DNA from: Paenibacillus auburnensis
Lineage (GTDB): Bacteria > Bacillota > Bacilli > Paenibacillales > Paenibacillaceae
Reading direction: 5' to 3'
Length of the DNA: 64,000 nucleotides
NCBI RefSeq assembly: GCF_927798115.1
Contig: NZ_CAKMMG010000015.1
Location: 1 to 64,000 of the forward strand
The position numbers and the translations under genes were made by a program. Every line of letters begins with the position of its first letter. The first letter of the stretch is position 1. Of the stretch, positions 24,303 through 32,094 are shown in pieces. The notes beneath the pieces are model-generated. The model did not search any database. It saw only the letters and a program-made list of their open reading frames with translations, and was not told where the DNA came from.

Positions 24303-24968
24303 TTAGTTGCCTCCTTCCTGAGCAGCTTGTTTCTTAGCTGGGGGAAGAACTTCTCCACGGTAGATCCATACTTTTACACCGATACGGCCATAAGTAGTAT
24401 GTGCTTCAGCCGTTCCGTAATCGATATCGGCACGAAGCGTATGAAGTGGAACTGTTCCTTCGCTATAACCTTCTGAACGGGCAATCTCAGCGCCGCCAAG
24501 ACGTCCGCCAACTTGAGTTTTGATTCCCTTTGCGCCGGAACGCATAGTTCTTTGAATCGCTTGTTTCAGAGCACGACGGAACGATACACGACGTTCCAAT
24601 TGTTGTGCAATGCTTTCAGCAACAAGAATTGCATCCAATTCAGGGTGCTTAATTTCGTTGATGTTGATGTGGACTTTTTTGCCACCGGCAATTGCTGTAA
24701 CAGCGCTGCGAAGTACTTCTACTTCTGCTCCGCCTTTACCAATTACCATACCTGGTTTAGCAGTGTGAATTGTAACATTCACTCGGCTTGCCGCTCTTTC
24801 AATCTCGATGCGGGAAACAGAGGAATCTTTCAACTTGCCTTTAAGGTATTCACGGATTTTGACGTCTTCCATTAAAAGAGTACCGAAATCTTTACCTGCA
24901 TACCATTTCGATTCCCAATCGCGAATAATACCGATTCGGAGTCCGATTGGATTTACCTTTTGACCCAC
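24303..24968 (-). CDS. rpsC: 30S ribosomal protein S3
   Basis: This 221-residue protein has an N-terminal KH domain with the GKGGAEVEVLR loop and a C-terminal domain with TAEAHTTYGRIGVKVWIYRG. It guards the mRNA entry channel. The start codon is GTG. It precedes rplP by two bases. Confidence 0.98.
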   Translation of the reverse strand: MGQKVNPIGLRIGIIRDWESKWYAGKDFGTLLMEDVKIREYLKGKLKDSSVSRIEIERAASRVNVTIHTAKPGMVIGKGGAEVEVLRSAVTAIAGGKKVHININEIKHPELDAILVAESIAQQLERRVSFRRALKQAIQRTMRSGAKGIKTQVGGRLGGAEIARSEGYSEGTVPLHTLRADIDYGTAEAHTTYGRIGVKVWIYRGEVLPPAKKQAAQEGGN

Positions 24969-24982
24969 GTGTTATCCCTCCC

Positions 24983-25315
24983 TTATTTCTCAGATACCAC
25001 CAAAGTAATGTGGCTGGTACGTTTATTGATCCGGCTTGCACGACCCATGGCGCGCGGACGGAAACGTTTCATAGTAGGACCCTGGTTAACGAAAACTTCG
25101 CTAACGAACAAACTGTTCACGTCCATGGAGTAGTTGTGCTCAGCATTGGCAATCGCCGAGTTAAGCAGTTTTTCAACTACCGGAGAAGCGGATTTTGGAG
25201 TGTGGCGAAGAATTGCAATAGCTTCCCCCACTTGCTTGCCGCGAATCAAGTCAACAACCAGTTTCGCTTTACGAGCAGAAATCCGCACCGATCTAGCATG
25301 TGCTTTTGCTTCCAT
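24983..25315 (-). CDS. rplV: 50S ribosomal protein L22
   Basis: This 110-residue protein has the extended loop with GPTMKRFRPRAMGRASRINK, which lines the exit tunnel. No change typical of macrolide resistance is obvious. It is in standard S10-operon order. Confidence 0.98.
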   Translation of the reverse strand: MEAKAHARSVRISARKAKLVVDLIRGKQVGEAIAILRHTPKSASPVVEKLLNSAIANAEHNYSMDVNSLFVSEVFVNQGPTMKRFRPRAMGRASRINKRTSHITLVVSEK

Positions 25316-25350
25316 TTATTTTCCCTCCTCTCGAACGAAGACCTTTTTAA

Positions 25351-25629
25351 TTATCTTCTTGTTTTCTTATCGTCACCCGCGTGGCCTTTGTAAGTACGTG
25401 TTGGCGCGAACTCGCCCAACTTGTGACCTACCATATCTTCCGTTACGTATACTGGCACGTGTTTGCGGCCGTCATATACACCAAACGTATGTCCGATAAA
25501 CTGAGGGAAAATTGTTGAGCGACGGGACCAGGTTTTAACTACGACTTTCTTTTCTGCCGCGTTCAATTCCTCAACTTTTTTCAGCAGGTAGCCATCGATG
25601 AACGGCCCCTTCTTTAAACTGCGACCCAT
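25351..25629 (-). CDS. rpsS: 30S ribosomal protein S19
   Basis: This 92-residue head protein has MGRSLKKGPFIDGYLLKKVE and the TWSRRSTIFPQFIGHTFGVY segment. It lies between rplB and rplV. Confidence 0.98.
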   Translation of the reverse strand: MGRSLKKGPFIDGYLLKKVEELNAAEKKVVVKTWSRRSTIFPQFIGHTFGVYDGRKHVPVYVTEDMVGHKLGEFAPTRTYKGHAGDDKKTRR

Positions 25630-25704
25630 GTGTGAATCCTCCCTTCATCCGGTTCTTCAAACCGCGAATCGACGCTTCGCGCTTGCTAACATGCCTGAAG
25701 CGTC

Positions 25705-26535
25705 TTATTTTGTGCGGCGGCGAACGATATATTTATCAGATGCCTTGTTTTTCTTACGCGTTTTGTAGCCGAGGGTTGGTTTACCCCAAGGAGACATAGG
25801 CGATTTCCGTCCGATTGGAGCGCGGCCTTCACCACCACCGTGTGGGTGATCGTTAGGGTTCATTACTACCCCGCGAACTTCAGGACGTTGGCCAAGCCAG
25901 CGACTGCGTCCGGCTTTACCGATTTTGATCAATTCGTGATCTTCGTTACCTACGGAACCGATTGTTGCACGGCAAACGCTCAAGATTCTGCGAACTTCAC
26001 CGGAGTTCAAACGAACGGATACGTATTTTTCTTCCTTACCAAGCAATTGAGCTTCTGTACCAGCAGCACGAACCAATTGTCCGCCTTTACCTGGTTTCAA
26101 CTCGATGTTGTGGATAACTGTACCTACCGGGATGTTCTCCAGTGGAAGACTGTTACCAACTTTGATGTCGGCTGCAGGGCCGGACTCTACTTTATCCCCA
26201 ACTTTAAGTCCTTTAGGAGCGATGATGTAACGTTTCTCTCCATCGGCATAGTGGATCAAAGCAATATTAGATGTGCGGTTCGGGTCATACTCGATTGTAG
26301 CAACGCTACCTGGTATGCCGTCTTTAGTCCGCTTGAAGTCGATAATACGGTATTTACGTTTGTGTCCGCCGCCGTGGTGACGAACCGTAATTTTACCTTG
26401 GTTGTTACGGCCCGCTTTTTTGCTCAGCGGCGCAAGCAACGATTTCTCAGGCTGGTTTGTTGTAATTTCTTCAAACGTAGACACGGACATACCGCGTCTT
26501 GCCGGAGAGGTCGGTTTGTACTTTTTGATTGGCAC
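25705..26535 (-). CDS. rplB: 50S ribosomal protein L2
   Basis: This 276-residue protein lies near the peptidyl-transferase centre. The C-terminal VRGVVMNPNDHPHGGGEGRA loop with its essential histidine is intact. The start codon is GTG with AAGGAGG upstream. It is in standard order between rplW and rpsS. Confidence 0.98.
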   Translation of the reverse strand: MPIKKYKPTSPARRGMSVSTFEEITTNQPEKSLLAPLSKKAGRNNQGKITVRHHGGGHKRKYRIIDFKRTKDGIPGSVATIEYDPNRTSNIALIHYADGEKRYIIAPKGLKVGDKVESGPAADIKVGNSLPLENIPVGTVIHNIELKPGKGGQLVRAAGTEAQLLGKEEKYVSVRLNSGEVRRILSVCRATIGSVGNEDHELIKIGKAGRSRWLGQRPEVRGVVMNPNDHPHGGGEGRAPIGRKSPMSPWGKPTLGYKTRKKNKASDKYIVRRRTK

Positions 26536-26562
26536 TATAGTTCCCTCCTTACTTTAAGAGTA

Positions 26563-26856
26563 TTATTCTACCGCTTCAAAGAATTCGAGCGGCTTGCTGT
26601 CCGGGCTAAGCTTCACGATGGCTTTTTTCCACTCTGGAGTGTATCCGGAGTATTTGCCATAACGTTTCAGTTTACCAGGTACGCGCATTGTGTTCACACT
26701 AACTACTTTAACTTTAAAAATAGCCTCGACAGCTTTTTTGATTTCGGTCTTGTTAGCACGGATATCCACTTCAAAAGCGTATTTCAATTCGCTCATGTAT
26801 TCGGATGTGCGTTCCGTAATCACCGGACGTTTGATAATATCACGAGGATCTTTCAT
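26563..26856 (-). CDS. rplW: 50S ribosomal protein L23
   Basis: This 97-residue protein at the tunnel exit provides the docking site for trigger factor and SRP. It has DIIKRPVITERTSEYMSELK at the start. Its ATG overlaps the rplD stop as TAATG. Confidence 0.97.
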   Translation of the reverse strand: MKDPRDIIKRPVITERTSEYMSELKYAFEVDIRANKTEIKKAVEAIFKVKVVSVNTMRVPGKLKRYGKYSGYTPEWKKAIVKLSPDSKPLEFFEAVE

Positions 26857-27479
26857 TACGCGAACACCTCCTCTACCTTCAGAACTGCTTCTTTAGTGAT
26901 GATCAGTTTGTCGTACGTCAGTACGTCAAGAACATTGATGCCGTCAGCCGCTACGAATTTCACCCCTGGGATGTTACGAGCGGAAAGTGCTACATTGTCG
27001 TCATGGCTAGGAGCTACGATCAAAGCTTTAGTACCAACCTTCAGGTTGTTCAGAATAGCTGCGAATTCTTTCGTCTTCGGTGCATTCATTGTCAGGCTAT
27101 CCAATACGATAATGTCATTCCCGAGTACTTTCGAGGACAACGCGGATTTAATGGCCAAACGACGAACCTTCTTAGGCAGTTTCCAGGAATAGCTGCGTGG
27201 TGTTGGTCCGAAGACTACGCCGCCGCCTTTCCATTGTGGTGAACGAATGGAGCCTTGACGAGCACGACCTGTACCTTTTTGTTTCCAAGGCTTACGTCCG
27301 CCGCCACGTACTTCAGAACGTCCTTTTACTTTGTGTGTACCACGACGAAGGGAAGCTCTTTGCATAAGTGCAGCTTCGTGCAGGACATGCACGTTCGGTT
27401 CAATACCGAATACTGAATCACTCAGTTCAACTTCGCCAACTTCGTTACCACTGATATTAAAAAGTGTTACTTTTGGCAT
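26856..27479 (-). CDS. rplD: 50S ribosomal protein L4
   Basis: This 207-residue protein has a globular domain and the tunnel loop GGGRKPWKQKGTGRARQGSI. The loop shows no obvious macrolide-resistance change. It is translationally coupled to rplW through TAATG. Confidence 0.98.
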   Translation of the reverse strand: MPKVTLFNISGNEVGEVELSDSVFGIEPNVHVLHEAALMQRASLRRGTHKVKGRSEVRGGGRKPWKQKGTGRARQGSIRSPQWKGGGVVFGPTPRSYSWKLPKKVRRLAIKSALSSKVLGNDIIVLDSLTMNAPKTKEFAAILNNLKVGTKALIVAPSHDDNVALSARNIPGVKFVAADGINVLDVLTYDKLIITKEAVLKVEEVFA

Positions 27480-27504
27480 TTCATGTTCCTCCTTTCTTAG
27501 GTAA

Positions 27505-28128
27505 TTATTTCTTAACGGTTTCTTTAACTTTCACGAAGCTGTTCTTAGGACCTGGGATAGCGCCTTTAACCAGCAATACGTTACGTTCAACATCAACTTT
27601 GATGATTTCAAGTTTCTGAACCGTTACGGTCGTGTGACCCATATGTCCTGGAAGGCGTTTGCCCTTAGGAACGCGGTTAGCTTGAATGGAACCCATGGAA
27701 CCCGGTCTTCTGTGATAACGCGATCCGTGAGCCATTGGTCCGCGGCTTTGTCCCCAACGTTTGATGTTACCTTGGAAACCTTTACCTTTGCTAGTGCCAG
27801 TTACGTCAACAAATTCGCCTTCAGCGAAGATATCAGCCTTCAGCTCTTGTCCAACCTCGAGTGCCCCGAGGTCAACACCGCGAATTTCACGAACGTAGCG
27901 CTTAGGTGTTGCATTTGCCTTTTTGGCGTGACCTTGTTCAGGCTTGTTGGAGCGACTTTCTTTCTTATCAGAAAAGCCCAACTGCACTGCTTCATATCCG
28001 TCGATATTCAGGTCTTTCTTTTGCAGTACTACACAAGGGCCAGCTTCGATAACCGATACTGCGATCACGTTACCTTCTGGAGTAAACACTTGAGTCATAC
28101 CGAGTTTTTTTCCTAAGATACCTTTCAA
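27505..28128 (-). CDS. rplC: 50S ribosomal protein L3
   Basis: This 207-residue protein has MKGILGKKLGMTQVFTPEGN at the start and the GKRLPGHMGHTTVTVQKL loop near the peptidyl-transferase centre. I chose TTG at 28128 because AGAGGTG lies six bases upstream. A GTG three codons earlier lies inside that Shine-Dalgarno sequence. Confidence 0.96.
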   Translation of the reverse strand: MKGILGKKLGMTQVFTPEGNVIAVSVIEAGPCVVLQKKDLNIDGYEAVQLGFSDKKESRSNKPEQGHAKKANATPKRYVREIRGVDLGALEVGQELKADIFAEGEFVDVTGTSKGKGFQGNIKRWGQSRGPMAHGSRYHRRPGSMGSIQANRVPKGKRLPGHMGHTTVTVQKLEIIKVDVERNVLLVKGAIPGPKNSFVKVKETVKK

Positions 28129-28170
28129 TGTTGACACCTCTTTTCTTTTCCTAGTTGCTTAATGGTAGAA

Positions 28171-28479
28171 TTACAATTTGATTTCGATATCTACACCGGA
28201 CGGTAGATCCAAGCGCATCAAGGCATCCACAGTTTGTGGTGTAGGATTCACAATATCGATCAAACGTTTGTGAGTCCGTTGTTCAAACTGTTCACGGGAA
28301 TCCTTGTACTTGTGTACCGCACGGAGAATAGTAATGATTTGCTTCTCAGTTGGCAGCGGGATCGGCCCGGATACACCAGCACCCGAACGTTTTGCTGTTT
28401 CAACGATTTTCTCTGCGGATTGATCAAGAATTCTGTGGTCGTATGCTTTCAAGCGGATACGAATTTTTTGCTTTGCCAT
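28171..28479 (-). CDS. rpsJ: 30S ribosomal protein S10 (NusE)
   Basis: This 102-residue protein is also the NusE component of antitermination complexes that bind boxA. It has MAKQKIRIRLKAYDHRILDQ at the start. The start at 28479 has GGAGGG six bases upstream. The frame extends 24 codons into the leader without support. It is the first gene of the long S10-spc-alpha run. Confidence 0.98.
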   Translation of the reverse strand: MAKQKIRIRLKAYDHRILDQSAEKIVETAKRSGAGVSGPIPLPTEKQIITILRAVHKYKDSREQFEQRTHKRLIDIVNPTPQTVDALMRLDLPSGVDIEIKL

Positions 28480-28535
28480 TTTAGTCCCTCCTTCTATCGC
28501 CCAATTTATTATCGGACATACTCCGTGAAAATTTT

Positions 28536-28574
28536 CTGACGTCGACCTCATGGCAAAGGGGCCGGGTGTGTCAG
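28536..28574 (-). promoter_or_regulatory. Stem in the S10 operon leader
   Basis: On the minus strand CTGAC pairs with GTCAG, and inside it CGGCC pairs with GGTCG. Together they form a two-part stem around CCTTTGCCATGA in the 130-base leader between the promoter and rpsJ. The flanking sequence GAGAGGTTACTGACACACCC looks like a conserved Bacilli rpsJ leader from memory, so an autoregulatory role is plausible but unproven. Confidence 0.45.
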
Positions 28575-28616
28575 TAACCTCTCACATCATCGCAACGTCT
28601 CAGAACAACATTTATT

Positions 28617-28645
28617 ATTATATATAATAGGCGGATACTTTGCAA
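28617..28645 (-). promoter_or_regulatory. Promoter of the S10 operon
   Basis: On the minus strand TTGCAA (28640-28645) and TATAAT (28617-28622) are separated by 17 bases. Transcription would begin near 28610 and give a leader of about 130 bases. No comparably strong promoter is visible until rpoA, so this one may serve most of the ribosomal run. Confidence 0.7.
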
Positions 28646-28655
28646 GCAAAAATGA

Positions 28656-28686
28656 AAAACAACGCATATTTTTTTTATACGTTGTT
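28656..28686 (-). terminator. Terminator of the HemAT-like gene
   Basis: On the minus strand ACAACGTATA pairs with TATGCGTTGT around an A-run and is followed by TTTT. It lies 30 bases after the stop of the HemAT-like gene and just before the S10 promoter, so it separates the two units. Confidence 0.75.
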
Positions 28687-28715
28687 CTCTTCTATACAAA
28701 TATTCAATTTTTCGC

Positions 28716-30065
28716 TTAAAGATTATCCGTTGCAGACTTGAAAAACTCGGCCGAGGCCGCAGTTTGTGCCGTTGTAGCACCTATTCCTTCAATAGTATGA
28801 ATTAATACTCTGATCTCTTCCTCAACAGTTACTATTTCCTGTGTACTAGTCTGCATCGAATCCACGATATCACTAAACAGTCTGCTCGTCTCTACGGACT
28901 GCTCTTTTCCGCTTTTCGTCAGTTCCTGCACCTTACGGATTTCTTTAACTACCTGGCTAGTCAGCGCAGCCGATTTTTGGGTTAAATCTCCGATACGTAC
29001 TACGGTGCTCTTGGTGTCTTCTGCAAGCCGGCTGACCTCACTGGCCACGACACTGAAGCCTCTGCCATATTCACCTGCACGGGCGGCTTCTATTGTAGCA
29101 TTTAAAGAAAGAATTTTGGTCTGATCGGCTATATCCTGTACAGCAGCCACAATCTTCTGGATTTGCAAAGAAGAGCTGCTTAGCTCTTTTACCGACCGTT
29201 CCATTTCATTCGTACTCTCATATATAAGATTAATCTGACCGCTGAGGCTGCCGAGATGTCCCTGTCCATCCTTAGCCATCTCCTGCGACCCAAGAGCGGT
29301 AGAGGCAGTACGGCGGAATGAATTGTTCACTTCGTTGCTGCTCGCCACCAGCTGCTCTACAGCAGCGTTAGTGTCCATGCTCAGATCTATCAGCTCTCCG
29401 CTAAACTCAGCGATTTTCTGTTTCAGTTCATTTTTAACAACCAGGTATTGTTCTTCCTTCTCCCGGATGTTCTCTTTCTCATAGGCTTCGAGCACCAGTT
29501 GCTGTTCCAGATTCAGAAGTTTGGTTACGGTCTGTACTACTTTTAACCGCTCGTTGTCTTTATACGTTTCATTGTACATTACCGTAATAAATACATTCTG
29601 CAGATTCTGAAAAGCCGACAAATACCATTTTGGCTCGAGACCGACTTTTTTGTGAATTTTAGCAATCGTCAAGCGTTTAGCTATGTACTGCTCATCCACT
29701 TTGCCGTCAAAGATTTCAATAATATGTTGTTTTAAAGTTCCCTTGAGGCGTTCAATGCTGCTGTGCTCTAGAATGATGCTCTCAAGCTTATTTACACCAA
29801 GGACCGTATTGTAGAATTGGTCAGTGATGTAGTTAATCTCACGTTCGACAATAGGTTTCATCATCCGTAAAAGATCCAGATCCTCTTCAGTCAAGTCAAT
29901 CATCCGCATTTGTTCGTTCAACTCTTCATGCCCATGGAGCGAATGAACGGTTGCCGTGGTAGCAGGTGTATGATTCTCGCTGTCCTTGGAGCGTTTATCG
30001 GGAGTTGCCTCATTATTGTTACGTGACTGAATACCATGCATAAAAGAAAAAGGACATTTCCCCAC
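28716..30065 (-). CDS. Globin-coupled chemotaxis transducer (HemAT-like oxygen sensor)
   Basis: This is a soluble 449-residue protein with no membrane segment. After a variable start (MGKCPFSF) it has a globin-sensor domain at about 55-205. The proximal haem histidine is His138 in AKIHKKVGLEPKWYLSAF, as in B. subtilis HemAT. The rest is an MCP signalling domain with the hairpin tip ILSLNATIEAARAGEYGRGF. It should bind oxygen at the haem and signal to CheA. The start is GTG, with GGGAG about nine bases upstream. It lies downstream of the FNR-type regulator and has its own terminator. I found no clear sigma-D promoter. Confidence 0.92.
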   Translation of the reverse strand: MGKCPFSFMHGIQSRNNNEATPDKRSKDSENHTPATTATVHSLHGHEELNEQMRMIDLTEEDLDLLRMMKPIVEREINYITDQFYNTVLGVNKLESIILEHSSIERLKGTLKQHIIEIFDGKVDEQYIAKRLTIAKIHKKVGLEPKWYLSAFQNLQNVFITVMYNETYKDNERLKVVQTVTKLLNLEQQLVLEAYEKENIREKEEQYLVVKNELKQKIAEFSGELIDLSMDTNAAVEQLVASSNEVNNSFRRTASTALGSQEMAKDGQGHLGSLSGQINLIYESTNEMERSVKELSSSSLQIQKIVAAVQDIADQTKILSLNATIEAARAGEYGRGFSVVASEVSRLAEDTKSTVVRIGDLTQKSAALTSQVVKEIRKVQELTKSGKEQSVETSRLFSDIVDSMQTSTQEIVTVEEEIRVLIHTIEGIGATTAQTAASAEFFKSATDNL

Positions 30066-30198
30066 ACTTCCACTCTCCCTAAACTCCTAAATATTAACAA
30101 TGATAATATAGAATCATTCTAACCTAGGAGAACGTGAAATGTAAAGAATTTTAAGTAGTTTTTTGTTGAATTTTGTAGAATGAAAAGAGTTTTGGGTG

Positions 30199-30227
30199 TT
30201 TATTGTCGTATTGTGTCGAACAATAAA
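30199..30227. repeat. Inverted repeat upstream of the HemAT-like gene
   Basis: TTTATTGT (30199-30206) is the exact inverse of ACAATAAA (30220-30227), with 13 bases between. An inner ATTGT/ACAAT pairing is also possible. It lies between the FNR-type gene stop and the HemAT-like start. There is no T-run, so it may be an operator or a weak terminator. Confidence 0.4.
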
Positions 30228-30249
30228 GGTGTATACAAATTTTTCTATT

Positions 30250-30960
30250 CTATAATTCTGCAACCTTATAGAGCATCTTAATATCTAAGATAACTACGGT
30301 CCTGTTCTTTACTTCTATAATCTTCATCGCTTCAAACTTATTCAGCTTTCGGCTGAGTGTTTCAGGTGTGGTACCTATCATGGCTGCGAAGTCCTTTTTG
30401 GCTGCTGGCAGATGAATCTTAGATGCCGGTTCGGTTCCATGCTCCTGCTGGTTTTTGGAGGATAGATGAAGCAGAAGTCTTGCTAATCTCTTCTCTGCCT
30501 CTAAAATATGCAGCGACCCCGCAAGTTCATCGGCCTGTTGTAACTGTTCACTCATTGACATCAGGAAGCTGAAGGCAAGAGCCGCATTCCTTTCTATCAA
30601 GGGTAGAAAATCTTTGCGATGAATCCGGCACACAAGTCCGCTTTCCACTACCTCTGCAGTAGCATAATGCCTCTTATTATGTAGCAAGGCAAATTGGCCA
30701 AAGTAATCCCCGGGGAAAAGAAAGCGAAGAACATGCTGCTTCCCTTCCGTATTATTCTGAGTCAGTTTAATCAGGCCGTTATTTACTATAAACAGTGATT
30801 CGGACTGCTCTCCCTCTCTAAATACCAGATTCCCCTTTGTATAATAATTTGATTCTATAATAGACTCAACTATATGCAGATCATGATCAGACAAGCCCTG
30901 AAATACAGGTACCTGCCGTACACACGGATTGTTGTGGCATGTGTTACAATTCATATTCAT
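30250..30960 (-). CDS. FNR-type Crp-family regulator with four cysteines
   Basis: This 236-residue regulator has a cyclic-nucleotide-binding-like barrel (about 18-125), a dimerisation helix and a C-terminal winged helix-turn-helix. The N-terminus holds Cys5, Cys8 and Cys13 (CNTCHNNPC), and Cys111 lies in SGLVCRIH at the place of the fourth FNR cluster ligand of E. coli. An oxygen-labile [4Fe-4S] cluster is therefore likely. The recognition helix GTTPETLSRKLNKF has the E-x2-SR pattern that reads TTGAT-N4-ATCAA. The start at 30960 has GGAAAG seven bases upstream; the frame extends 19 codons further without support. Confidence 0.88.
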   Translation of the reverse strand: MNMNCNTCHNNPCVRQVPVFQGLSDHDLHIVESIIESNYYTKGNLVFREGEQSESLFIVNNGLIKLTQNNTEGKQHVLRFLFPGDYFGQFALLHNKRHYATAEVVESGLVCRIHRKDFLPLIERNAALAFSFLMSMSEQLQQADELAGSLHILEAEKRLARLLLHLSSKNQQEHGTEPASKIHLPAAKKDFAAMIGTTPETLSRKLNKFEAMKIIEVKNRTVVILDIKMLYKVAEL

Positions 30961-31050
30961 AATGACACTTTCCTTCCTATTAACCTGATGACAACATATC
31001 AAGGATCTGGAAGCCACCTAGTGATAACACTCACAATAATTTTAATAAAC

Positions 31051-31064
31051 TTGATCTGTATCAA
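31051..31064. promoter_or_regulatory. FNR box between the regulator and V4R genes
   Basis: TTGATCTGTATCAA is a perfect FNR-type dyad (TTGAT-N4-ATCAA). A CAAAAT hexamer at 31087-31092 is centred 32 bases downstream. That is the spacing expected of a class II activated promoter for the plus-strand V4R-cupin pair. The same box lies about 90 bases upstream of the divergent regulator gene, so autoregulation is possible. Confidence 0.75.
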
Positions 31065-31127
31065 GGATTCTAGGTTCATTTTCCTTCAAAATACTCTTAT
31101 AGAGAATTTACAGGAGAGGATGTGTCT

Positions 31128-31577
31128 ATGCTGCAATATACATTTGAAGACATGCAAAAGATGGACAGAGCAATACTAGGTAATATGGTTCCACTAGAGT
31201 TATTCCGCACCATACGCCTCATTGGCCTAAACCAGGGCTTGCCGATGGGCGGTAAAGGCACTACATTGACTGTAGGCCGAAAGATAGGTGAAAGCCTGCC
31301 GGTGAACAGTGTGGATGAGTTACTGCAGCTATTTGAAGAACTGAAAATTGGAATTCCGCGTATTATTTTTTCAGATGAGTCCAGGATCAATATTGCTGTG
31401 GATGACTGCTTTTGCAAAGGATTGCCTACACTAGAGGAAGAGAAAATGATCTGCGATTTAGAAGGCGCAATTCTGGAGGGAGCACTAACTAAAATCATGG
31501 GTCACAGAGTTAGTGTTAAAGAAGTAAAGTGTAATGCTACCGGACATGAACATTGTGAATATGAAGTAAAACTCTAA
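31128..31577 (+). CDS. V4R-domain protein
   Basis: This 149-residue protein matches the V4R (4-vinyl reductase) fold. The C-terminal half has DDCFCKGLP, then ICDLEGAILEGALTKIMGHR, then VKCNATGHEHCEYEV, the conserved cysteine-rich blocks of the domain, which bind a metal or small ligand in known members. No catalytic or DNA-binding domain is attached. The ATG at 31128 has GGAGAGG eight bases upstream. It is probably activated by the FNR-type regulator and cotranscribed with the cupin gene. The substrate is unknown. Confidence 0.82.
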   Translation: MLQYTFEDMQKMDRAILGNMVPLELFRTIRLIGLNQGLPMGGKGTTLTVGRKIGESLPVNSVDELLQLFEELKIGIPRIIFSDESRINIAVDDCFCKGLPTLEEEKMICDLEGAILEGALTKIMGHRVSVKEVKCNATGHEHCEYEVKL

Positions 31578-31616
31578 TCCCGTATGGGAATATTTAATGA
31601 AAGAGGGTATATGGAT

Positions 31617-31958
31617 ATGGAAAAGAAAATGATAACAGAAGCCATTCAATATCAAGAAGATCGGTTCACCAAAAAAATACTGTTTCAAAAAGGGGATAGC
31701 GTTGTCTTTGTCCTTAATTTTATGCCTGGCCAGCAGTTGCCCATGCATAAGCACCCCGGTGCAGATGTCTATATCTATGCTCTAAAAGGGAGCGGCACCA
31801 TCACAGTAAATGATGTAGCACAGGAATTCAGCGAGGAGGAAGTTATCTACGTTGCTGAGGATGATTCCTTCGCCTACCATAACACCGGCACTTCCCCTGC
31901 GAGTCTTCATGTCGTAATCTCCAAGCTGCCCAGCCCGGCCTATGCTAAAGAAATTTAA
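31617..31958 (+). CDS. Small single-domain cupin protein
   Basis: This 113-residue beta-barrel has the cupin motif 1 PGQQLPMHKHPGADVYIYAL (metal histidines) and motif 2 AYHNTGTSPASLHVV. It contains nothing else, so it is either a small oxygenase-like or a ligand-binding cupin. The ATG at 31617 has AGAGGG nine bases upstream; earlier ATGs at 31584 and 31611 are less well placed. It lies 39 bases after the V4R gene and ends at a strong palindromic terminator. Confidence 0.82.
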   Translation: MEKKMITEAIQYQEDRFTKKILFQKGDSVVFVLNFMPGQQLPMHKHPGADVYIYALKGSGTITVNDVAQEFSEEEVIYVAEDDSFAYHNTGTSPASLHVVISKLPSPAYAKEI

Positions 31959-31973
31959 TAAGATCAATCTATT

Positions 31974-32016
31974 AAAACTCTATCCACAGAGGATATCCTC
32001 TGTGGATAGAGTTTTT
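31974..32016. terminator. Perfect palindromic terminator after the cupin gene
   Basis: AAAACTCTATCCACAGAGGA is followed by its exact inverse, giving a 42-base perfect palindrome centred on GATATC and ending in TTTTT on the plus strand. It ends the V4R-cupin unit. Confidence 0.85.
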
Positions 32017-32022
32017 GTATAC

Positions 32023-32060
32023 AAAAAAACAGGAGCTCTTCCGAAGAAGAACCCCTGTTT
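32023..32060 (-). terminator. Terminator of tuf
   Basis: On the minus strand AAACAGGGGTTCTTC pairs with GAAGAGCTCCTGTTT around a TTCG tetraloop and is followed by seven T residues. It lies about 35 bases after the tuf stop and ends the str operon. Confidence 0.85.
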
Positions 32061-32094
32061 ATGATCCGATACTATCCTAACGGATAGAAGCGAA

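Noticed and set aside
30066..30249. A sigma-D chemotaxis promoter for the HemAT-like gene
   Set aside because: No TAAA-N15-GCCGATAT-like sequence is present in the gap. The nearest sigma-A-like pair (TTTACA and TTAGAA) is too weak to report.
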